NCBI GenBank assembly: GCA_001599595.1
Contig: BCHH01000008.1
Coordinates: forward strand, 416,220-480,219
Direction of reading: 5' to 3'
DNA from: Beverwykella pulmonaria
Taxonomy: Eukaryota; Ascomycota; Dothideomycetes; Pleosporales; Melanommataceae
DNA: 64,000 nt
Shown: piece after piece, positions 55,313 to 64,000 of the stretch
Position numbering within the stretch: position 1 is the first letter of the stretch
Layout of the letters: the number at the start of each line of letters is the position of its first letter
Made by a program: the position numbers and the translations under genes
Notes under the pieces: generated by a model
The model's input: only the letters and a program-made list of their open reading frames with translations
What the model was told of the DNA's origin: nothing
The model's database searches: none

Positions 55313-57919
55313 CTATAGGTCCCACGTCCACTTGGTCAAAGCCTCCGGATCGATACCCTCATGGAAGGCATAGTTCTTGGCCGCGATCTGCTCGTTAAGT
55401 AATTGCTCCCTGGCCGCAGCTCCCGTATTGCCCAGATTGGGTAGCCTGTCAATCGCATCGATCGCCAGACTGAACCGATCAGTTTGGTTGCGGATAGCCA
55501 ACTCAAGCGGCGTATCGATGTTGCCCTTCTCCTTGTATCCACGCACGTGCATATTATGCTGGCCCTTGCGCTTGTAGGTAAGACGGTGGATGAGCCACGG
55601 GTACGAGTGGAAGTTGAAGATAACCGGTTTATCGTCGGTAAAGATAGCGCGGTATTCGCGGTCTGAGAGGCCGTGGGGATGCTCGTGTTGTGGGATGAGC
55701 TTGAAGAGGTCGACGACGTTGACGAAGCGGATCTTCAGATTGGGTAGGTGCTTGCGCAGGAGGGAAGTAGCAGCTAACGATTCGTGGGTCAACGTATCAC
55801 CGCAGCAGGCCATGACGAGGTCAGGCTCCGAGCCTTGGTCGTTGCTAGCCCAATCCCAGATGCCCAGACCCTTTGTACAGTGTGCAATTGCCTGCTCCAT
55901 GGTGAGGAATTGAAGATGGTCTTGCTTGTCGGCGACGATGACGTTGACGTAGTTTGAGCTTCGCAGGCAGTGATCCATCACGCTGAGCAAGCAGTTGGCG
56001 TCGGGTGGGAGGTATATTCGCACCACTTCAGGGCTCTTGTTCGCGACAACGTCGAGGAAGCCGGGATCTTGGTGGGTCTAAACGTTGCATGTTAGCACTA
56101 AGACGTACTTCAGACAGCGCTGACGGTGCAAGAGTGACTTACGAAACCGTTATGATCCTGTCTCCACACAGTAGCCGTCAACAGAATGTTGAGCGAGGCC
56201 ACCTTCACGCGCCATTCAACCTCGAGGCACTTCTCGATCCACTTGCAGTGCTGGTTGACCATCGAGTCGATAATGTGGATGAAAGGCTCGTAGCTGTTAA
56301 GCAGACCGTGACGACCGGAGAGAATGTAACCTTCGAGCCAACCCTAGGGAACATTAGCATCTTCGTAAGATGGAAGGAGGGAGTCGCCTACCTCAACAGT
56401 GTGCTCTGAGAGCATTTCCATAACCCGTCCCTCGAACGCAAGATTGCCACCGTCTTGGTCTTCCTCGAAGTAGTCACCCATCCATACCTTCTTGCCGGCT
56501 TCGTAGATGGCACCCAGCTTGTTGGACTCGGTTTCATCAGGACCGAAAACACGGAAGTGAGTTGGGTTGGCCTTGACCACATCTCGCAAGAATTCAGCGA
56601 ACCGTGACATGCTGCCGAACATCTGGACGCCGCCCTTCTTCACCTCGGTCGCATAATCACGGAAGTCGGGTACGTGTAGCTTGCGTCGAAGAATTCCACC
56701 GTTGGCGACGGGGTTCGCGCTCATCCTCCTGACCCCTGTGGGAGCAAGCTCTCTGAGCTCTGGCTTAAGGCGGCCATTCTCGTCGAAGTGCTTGTCGGGC
56801 CCATAGCTACGCATCCACTCTTCGAGTGTCTTCAGCTTATCCTTGTTGGCAAGAACATCTGGGATGGGGACTTGATGCGACCTCCAGAAGCCTTCCGAGA
56901 AGCGGCCACCAATCTTCCTTGGGCCAGTCCAGCCCTTCGGCGTGCGAAGGACGATCATGGGCCAAAGAGGTCGGAATGCCTTGCCAGAATCGCGAGCCTT
57001 CTTTTGGTATGCGCGGATCTCGGTGACACAGCGCTCCATTGTGCTAGCCATGGCTTGATGCATGGTGGGAAGATCGCTTCCCTCCACGAAGTATGGAGTC
57101 CAGCCATAACCCTCGAAGAGATGTGTGATCTCCCTGTGGCTGATTCGAGCTAGTATGGTGGGGTTGTTGATCTGATTATTTATTAGCTACACCACCACGC
57201 AATGTTTCGTGACAACTTACCTTGTATCCGTTAAGGTGAAGAACCGGGAGAACAGCTCCATCGGTAATAGGGTTCAGGAATTTGGTAGAATGCCAGCTAG
57301 TAGCCAGCGGTCCAGTTTCAGACTCGCCGTCACCGACCATTGTAACAGAGATGAGGTCGGGGTGGTCGAAGACAGACCCAAAGGCGTGCGAAATGGAGTA
57401 ACCCAATTCACCACCTTCGTGCAAGCTTCCAGGCGTCTCAGGTGTGGCATGAGACCCAATTCCCCCCGGGAAGGAGAACTGCTTGAAGAAGCGCTTCAGG
57501 CCTTGCACATCCTCACTCTTAGAGGGGTACACTTCCGAGTACACGCCCTCGAGGTAAGAATTGGCCAGGACTGCCGGAGCACCGTGGCCGGGCCCAGAGA
57601 CGAACAGCGCGTCGAGGTCATATTTCTTAATCAAGCGGTTCATGTGAATGTATGTGAAGCTCTGACCGGCGTCGGAGCCCCAATGGCCCAAAAGTCGGCG
57701 CTTGATGTGCTCAGTGGACAATGGCTCGCGGAGAAGCGGGTTCTCTTTGAGATAGATCATGCCCAGGCACAGGTACATAGTCGCGTGGAAGTAGTCGGTC
57801 ATTTTGCGGACCTCATCGTCGCTAAGGACCTTCTCGTTCACGGTCGCGCGAGCGACGCCGAATGGCGAGATGCTCAGGGCGCTGAGATCCTCGCCGGCCT
57901 TTTCAACTTCGGTTGACAT
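55313..57919 (-). CDS. Xylulose-5-phosphate / fructose-6-phosphate phosphoketolase
   Basis: About 814 residues from exons 57919-57221, 57171-56392, 56343-56143 and 56077-55313. Thiamine-diphosphate enzyme motifs: [52 protein letters not shown], the TPP/metal motif [16 protein letters not shown], and the C-terminal [14 protein letters not shown]. It splits xylulose-5-P (or fructose-6-P) with phosphate to acetyl-phosphate plus glyceraldehyde-3-P (or erythrose-4-P), a cytosolic bypass feeding acetate or acetyl-CoA. Length is standard for the family. Fungal phosphoketolases are widely held to derive from bacteria; nothing in this copy's intron-containing structure looks like a recent transfer. 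Start: the ATG at 57919 gives the family-like N-terminus. Confidence 0.95.
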
Positions 57920-59038
57920 GGTGGAGGGGTAGTTGAGGAGCACAACGGATTGAAAAAATGGGCACCCTTAAGTAGGTGTGAAGGTAGAGGTGGCCGGAAG
58001 TCGGCAGCAACGGAGTTAATAGCTGTTGCACCCGAGAAGAGTGCTCAACGCAGTCAATTGGATTGGGAGAAGGGAAGAACAGATGTGGACGCGTCCACCT
58101 TTTAAAAGAGCAGACGCGCTGAGCTCCGCCGCAAAAATGAGCTCTCCTGATGCGGATGCGTTGCGGCTTGGGTTCTAGAAGATGACGGTCCGGTGAATGG
58201 GACCACCGAATGGCAACCAGCATGTCTTGCCCGTGGTGATGCTGCGCGAGCATCGAGGTGGGCTGATGAAATCACCCCACCGCGACATGAATTGTTCCTA
58301 TCGATTAGCCCAGAGGGGCTTCGCGTCGCCGGCCCCCGCGGGCCTATCTCCCAATCTTCAAGCTGTGCGCCCAGCGTCCTCGCAACGCGGAATCACGCCA
58401 TGTTTGATTACATCCTGGGAGTGCAACCTCAGGCCGGTGATGGAAGATAAAAAAATTCCCTCACAAATCTTTATTTTTTCCAAGTCCTCGTCCGAATGCT
58501 CGCTTGCCACCCGCGGCCTACAGTTTCGACCATTCGTTAACTTTCCGGCTTTCTGCCACGGCCCCTCTATCTTTTGCCAGAACGGAGCCAACGGAAGCTT
58601 CATACAACTGTCAGGCTTGCCGCGTCTTGGGTCCTACGCTAAGCTGCATTTGGCCTGGTGTGCATGAGATCAGTGTCGACTTTGGAGTAGCTTTGGTGGG
58701 GTAGCTAAGAATCCCATGCTGACTTATTACGTCCGTGTCCACAAGAGGGAGGTACCAGTCAAGCAGAGCGGTTAAAACAGGCGGTGTATACTGGGCGGAC
58801 TAAAAGGTTGGCATCACGTAACCCCACAATCCACTGCGAGCTCAAAGTATCATTTGCTAAATTTACATCGGCTTCTTTGCGCCCAAGAAGCCTTATGCAT
58901 ATCGAACTGTAGCCCTTCTCAAACTCCATAATACTGAAAGCCGATCCCTTCCTGGGTACTTCCCAATTGCCTATCTGCCCGTGAAGCAGATATATGTATA
59001 ACGCCAATGATAATCCTCTCTGTGTATGCAAGCCTGAA
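57920..59038. promoter_or_regulatory. Phosphoketolase upstream region / ATG9 3' flank
   Basis: The part next to 57920-58200 probably holds the phosphoketolase promoter and leader (ttttaaaag near 58098). 58200-59038 shows short ORFs without domains. Confidence 0.35.
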
Positions 59039-61923
59039 TCAAATGCCGCCACCTGCGCCCCTCCCCTGCGTCTGCGCTTTAGAGAATTGCTGCAGCAGGT
59101 GCAAGACGCCACCACGTGTATTCCCCGCATCTCCCTCCTCTTCGTCATCGTCCTGCGCTAGCCGGCTCGTGCGCCACGAGTCGCCAATGGTACTCTCCTC
59201 CTCGATGCGCGAGTTCTGGCGTGAAAGAACGCCAGGTTCGTTGGAAAGCGGGTCCGAGACAGGCGGTAGAGGAACTCTATACCGTGCATTCGAAGCCTGT
59301 CGCGGCGAGCCTCGGAAGGTAGAAGCGGAGGGCTGATGGTGTGGATCGAGAAGAATGGAGTTGATGGGCTCATCGCGTCCGGCCGTTGGCCCACTCCTGG
59401 GTGTTCTACGCTGGGGAGGTTGTCTCCCAGCGGGGCCTCTGCTGGTCCCGCGTGCGCCCATCTCCCCGGGCTGCGCTGTTTGAGACATGGCTCCGAAGTT
59501 GTTTGGAAATTGGGGTGGTGGATGGAAGCTGCCTCTGCCCTGCAGTCGTCCGTTATAGCCACGCGCTGATGTCGCATATGTGTCTAAAAATCCATAATAA
59601 GACGCAAGCATCTTGTTATCTTTGGCCATGAAGTAGTCTTCACGGAGTTCCGCATCTTCTCGACGCCCTCCTGCTCGATTGGCAGGCACATTGTCGCCAG
59701 GCTTCTTGAACGGAAACATGGAATATGAGCACACGACACCCAGCCCATCCACCACAATGGAGAATTCGCGAAAGAAGTCGACGATGCGTTCACTGCTTTC
59801 CGGCAGGCGGAAGATGAGTAGGAAAGGGGTAATCACCATGCTCAGGATTTCTTCCGCGAAGATGAGGATTTTGGGCTGGTAGAGCTGAGCAAACTCGGCG
59901 CGCACTTCGTCTGTGTGCAAGCGGTCTTGCCACGAGGCAGGTTCGTATCGAGTATGATAGTTGACATGCCCCAGGTAGTAGGCTGGATCTGCCACTTGGT
60001 CCTCCTGGGGGCTGCTTCCCCTAGCGATCCGGTAGATCGTAGTGAGGACACCGATCCAGAAGATGGCAGTCTTTCCAGGCGTGATTTCGAAGGCAAGGAA
60101 TAACTCTGAGTCTAACAGCGTGAAGGAAACAAGTACAAATGCAAACGCCCCTGCGATAAATGCTATGAATGCTGATATTTGCTCCGTTTTGTCCTTTGGA
60201 AACTGAGCGAGGTAGAGGTTTGCGTACGGATAAGCCATGTTCCTACGTCGGGCGAACAAATGGGGCAATTCGTTGAACTCTCGGAACTTCCACTGAGCAA
60301 ACATCGTGAAGTCTCTGCTACTAAGTTGAGATGGATCCTTATGGTACTCCTGGTAATGGTAAGTTAGTTGAACAATACATACGGAAGTGTTCGAAATAGA
60401 CTTACAGTGAAATATTTGAACAAGTATGAGGCTAGGACAAATGACACTGCAAATGGTGCGCAGATGATGCTGATTACTCCAACCCACAGAAACCGTGACT
60501 TCAACTTTTTGACCAAGTCTCGACGATTCCGCTCTTTAAGAAAGTCTTCATTGAATTGATTAGTAGGGCCACTGCTGAAGACGAAATCCATGACAGCAAG
60601 ATTGAGATGCCATCTTGTCGTTTCAGAGAAGGTGTATCTGTTTCCGAGGAACGGGATGGGGACAGCTATATCTAACACCTCCTTATTAAAGAGTGCAATA
60701 AGGTAGTTGTCTCGGCGCATAAGGCGACTGGCGATATCGATGGCGTCTAATCGTTGCCGACTTTTGTGATCGAGCAATTTTCGACTCTCGGGGGACAGGT
60801 TGGATGCTGTCGCAAGATTCTGATCGCGCAACGCCATGATGCGGCTTACAATTTGCTGCCATTGGACAGTTTGAATATCTCTATCGGGGATATCGAGGAG
60901 ATAATGGTAGAAGTCGTGCATAGCCCGTAGCCTGGGGATCCCCGTCACGAGCTGATATAATGTATGCAGCCAATACATGATGAACAACCAAAGCGCGAAA
61001 ATCCAAAATCCATGCATGCTGTTCGGTGATTAGCCACAATGATAAATGATGAGATTAAGCTACTGACTTCTTTGTGCATTTCGGTACGATTACTTCGCTC
61101 ATCTTGTGGCTGTGCGAAATCTTTCCATAGTCAATGCACCAGCCAAGAAACGTGATGAAAGCTACCACGAAACCGGTTTGCCTACGCGGAGTCAGCATGA
61201 ACAGGCCCTTGGATGGATTATGAGCACCCACAAGAGCGTTATGACCTTTCGTAGCATTATCGAATAGATGCCACATTCAGTATAGTATTGGTATACCTCG
61301 CCCAGGAATGTATCCAAGTCTGTCTGGTTTACCCAAAGCCACAACGCCTTTTCTTTTGGATCTACCGTGACCTGCCCAGGTCTATTCGCACGACCCCACG
61401 CGAGTGCTGGCGTAGGATCCCGGCCATCGTCATGTAGACGCTGTTGCCTCCTTGTAGTTTCCCACTGCGCTTGTGTCTGACGGGTAGAGGGGCCCGGCAC
61501 AGGAGGCGGGAGACCGTCCATATGCTGGTTTGGGTTCAACGGGTGTGCATCGCGTACACCCTCTAGCAAGAGGGACTGTGGGACGTCGTCGTCATCGTCT
61601 AAGTGTGCCGCTCGTGCTGGACCCGACTGTCTCCAGGAGACAGGCCTGTTCGAATGTCCAGCGACTGGCGGGGCGCTGGCTTTACGGTCGCTGCTAGGAG
61701 GAAGAAACGAAGTGCTTTCGGTTGTCATTTGGCTGGAGGCAGCATCTTCAAGCAAGTTCTCCAGGTCCTGCGCCTCGAAACGCGCCTCAAGGTTCTCCTC
61801 GTCGATGTCCATGTGCGCGTCGTTAGAGGTTCGGCGGTGTTGTTGGTGGTCAAGAGGACTTATTTCGTAGGGCTCATCGGAGGCAGAAGGAAGAAGCCGG
61901 GAGAGTAGATTAGAAGCCATCAT
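59039..61923 (-). CDS. ATG9: Autophagy-related protein 9 (lipid scramblase of autophagosome formation)
   Basis: About 909 residues from exons 61923-61232, 61181-61068, 61018-60406 and 60349-59039; all junctions are in frame. An acidic, disordered N-terminus leads to the conserved core: ALWLWVNQTDLDTFLGEVYQ, TGFVVAFITFLGWCIDYGKI, ALWLFIMYWLHTLYQLV, MRRDNYLIALFNKEVLDI, KSRFLWVGVISIICAPFAV, EYHKDPSQLSSRDFTMFAQW and KFREFNELPHLFARR, with further membrane spans around residues 530-690. The Ser/Pro/Arg-rich C-tail is variable as in other fungi. ATG9 is a trimeric scramblase on Golgi-derived vesicles that seed the phagophore. It is divergent from COG6, a Golgi tether subunit, about 320 bp away. Confidence 0.95.
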
Positions 61924-62245
61924 GGCTATACTCCTGAATGACGCTCAGGTAGCAGCGGGGCGAACAGCCGTGTGTGTGAATGTGGGCTTGAGTACGTGAG
62001 GGGAACGTGTGCGCAGGATCGGTGAGAGACCCCCAAGTCGTTGTGCAAGTCGCCATGGGCACTAAGACACCTAGATCATGACCATGTTGGCGTGACGAGG
62101 CTTTGAAGTGTGAATGTGAATGCTCTGTCATGTGCCTGGCGTCACGCCCGCATGGAAAGAGCTAAGCTTTCGGCGCGGAATAACGTTTGCCGAGGCAGAC
62201 GAACGACAGCTTTCTGAAAACGATCGCAACAGTCATCACCACAAC
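61924..62245. promoter_or_regulatory. Bidirectional promoter ATG9 / COG6
   Basis: 322 bp separate the two divergent start codons, so both promoters must lie here. gtgtgaatgtgaatg repeats are present; no defined factor site is claimed. Confidence 0.5.
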
Positions 62246-64000
62246 ATGTCCGCTAGCTATTTTGAGAGGGGTTCTACGCCTACTTCTCAAAACGCTTTCT
62301 CTCCTGCGTTTCCATCAATAGGGACGGCCTCTCGGGGCGCCAATGCGCTCTCCAGCAGGATCACCAGCGTGCTCTCCGCATCCTATGCTGACCTCGAAAT
62401 CCGCGATGCTTTGGAGACACTTGATTCCCGCGGCGTACGAAATACCGCTGAAACCAGACGCCAAATTCGTTTAGATGTTCAAAAGGAGGTGATTCAGTGC
62501 AATGGCGAGATTGTTAAGGATTTTGGCGAAGTTGCGCAGGTGCGTAAACAGCTGATTCGATATGTGTTCGTGCACTGAAGCGTGACAGCAATTGAAACGC
62601 ATAGGGACTGCCATCACCAGTCTGAACATGTATTGTGCAGACATGCGAAGCCACATAGCGGCAGCAAACCGGGATACTGGACCTGTTCTGGAGGAAGCAA
62701 CTAGTCTTATGAGCCAGAAGACACAGGTCGAAACCAAGCAGCAAATTTTAAGCGCTTTCAAATCACATTTCCTGATTTCGGAAGATGAGGCTACAGTATT
62801 GACCTCAACCGCAGAGCCTGTCAATGAAGAATTCTTCCAAACGCTCACAAGAGTGAAGAAGATCCACCATGACTGCCAAGTTCTTTTGGGAACGGAAGAC
62901 CAACGACTAGGCTTAGAAGTCCTTGAGCAAAGCTCCAAGCAACTGAATGCTGCTTTCCAAAAGCTGTACCGCTGGATCCAAAGGGAGTTTAAGACGCTGG
63001 ATCTGGAAAATCCGCAGATCAATGCATCGGTGAGAAGATCGTTACGAGTTTTAGCTGAACGGCCCGCCTTATTCCAGAGCTGTCTTGACTTCTTCGCCGA
63101 AGCGCGCGAGAACATACTCTCTGATTCGTTTTATGCGGCTCTGACTGGATCGACATCAGACACACAAAATCTGGCAACGAAGCCAATCGAATTCCAAGCT
63201 CATGATCCCTTACGATACGTTGGTGATATGTTGGCGTGGGCCCATTCAGCTACTGTGTCGGAAAGAGAGGCGTTGGAAGTTCTGTTCATCTCTGATGGTG
63301 ACGAGATCCGACGCTCTATTCAAGCTGGACTGGAGAGTGACCCGTGGCTGCGGCGTGCTGACGGGGATGAGATAGTATTTGATGGAAAGAAGGCCCTAAA
63401 CCAGCTTGTCAGCCGGGACCTGACAAGCGTTGCTCGATTGCTACGCCAACGGACTGAACAAGTGATACAGAGCCATGAGGATGCAACATTGTCATACAAG
63501 ATCGCAAATCTGATTGGCTTCTACAAGAACACATTTTCCAAGCTTCTCGGGGCTGATTCTGAGATCCTGGAGCTTTTCGGCACATTAGAGGGCTCAGCAA
63601 TGAGACAGTTCCGCGGTAACATGAGGGACTATGTTGCGTCCGTCCAAAGCGAATTGGCAGCGGCACCACCAGACATGTCACCTCCGGACTTTTTGGAAGA
63701 AGCTCTCCAGATGCTGAAAGTTCTTGCGAAGAGCTACGATACGTCTATTACCACGGTTGATGATCAAGAAAATGGTTTCCAGCCAGTGCTTGCCGAAGTT
63801 TTGGATCCATTTCTCAGTGGATGCGAGAACCTATACAAAAGGCTACCACAGCCTGACAGCGATATTTTTGCCATCAACTGCCTCATCTCAGCTAAAGTGG
63901 TACTATCACCATACTCATTCACGAGCGCTCGGGCTAGCGAAATGGACGACACGATCGGCGAACATGCGGCCAACCTGATTGCGTACCAGCACCAATATTT
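62246..64000 (+). CDS. COG6: Conserved oligomeric Golgi complex subunit 6, C-terminus cut by window edge
   Basis: Exons 62246-62539 and 62589-64000 (49-nt intron ending TGACAG); the frame is open to the right edge, giving 568 visible residues. Conserved COG6 blocks: an N-terminal [22 protein letters not shown], the coiled-coil [20 protein letters not shown] continuing as [13 protein letters not shown] across the intron, then [24 protein letters not shown] and [17 protein letters not shown]6 belongs to lobe B of the eight-subunit COG tether for retrograde vesicles within the Golgi. The ATG at 62246 matches the family start; an in-frame ATG at 62120 adds 42 residues in the promoter region and is unlikely. 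Confidence 0.93.

Noticed and set aside
57209..57916. A 235-residue plus-strand ORF opposite the phosphoketolase
   Set aside because: Shadow of a strongly conserved enzyme exon.
1..64000. tRNA, rRNA or other classical RNA genes
   Set aside because: I looked for tRNA-like B-box and cloverleaf patterns by eye on both strands and saw none convincing; a covariance search (tRNAscan-SE, Infernal) would be decisive.

Overview
The window is nuclear DNA from a filamentous ascomycete (Pezizomycotina; a dothideomycete is my best guess, with low confidence). Genes carry short GT-AG introns (about 45-65 nt) with CT(A/G)AC-like branch sites. The products include a Zn2Cys6 regulator, a delta-8 sphingolipid desaturase fused to cytochrome b5, a Dal5-type transporter, ATG9, COG6 and a phosphoketolase. 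Transposon relics carry the kind of point decay expected from repeat-induced point mutation (RIP). All exon joins given here were worked out by hand from splice signals and reading-frame continuity.

Layout. (1) 1-3270, minus: a patatin/NB-ARC/TPR protein of the fungal NLR type, running off the left edge through near-identical 126-bp repeats. (2) 3693-12100: a small aromatic-catabolism cluster with a Zn2Cys6 regulator, an FAH-family hydrolase, an FAD-dependent aromatic hydroxylase, an extradiol ring-cleavage dioxygenase and a decayed old-yellow-enzyme gene. (3) 12101-19100: gene-poor DNA with one histidine acid phosphatase, an aminoglycoside-phosphotransferase relic, strong hairpins and an internally deleted pogo-like element. 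(4) 19157-25915: a roughly 1,536-residue protein resembling the alpha-helical pore-forming (HBL/ClyA-like) superfamily, divergent from a metzincin protease gene. (5) 25918-31150: a Fot1/Pot-like transposon relic, an intact APH-type kinase, a broken FunK1 kinase, a hAT relic and a nucleoside-phosphorylase-domain relic. (6) 31914-41147: delta-8 sphingolipid desaturase, phosphoglucomutase/phosphoribomutase and a large acidic protein of unknown role. (7) 41148-48990: a gene-poor stretch with a caspase-like (C14) relic and a small Cys4 ORF. (8) 49019-64000: ordinary gene-dense DNA with exo-1,3-beta-glucanase, pectate lyase, MFS transporter, phosphoketolase, ATG9 and COG6 (cut by the right edge).

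How genes may work together. Region 2 reads as a meta-cleavage pathway: ring hydroxylation, extradiol opening, then cleavage by an FAH-fold enzyme, with a linked regulator. Regions 1, 4, 5 and 7 hold modules known from fungal recognition and cell-death proteins (patatin-NLR, pore-forming-like protein, phosphorylase domain, caspase), several of them broken, which suggests rapid turnover of such genes here. The most unusual locus is the large HBL-like protein and its divergent metalloprotease neighbour.
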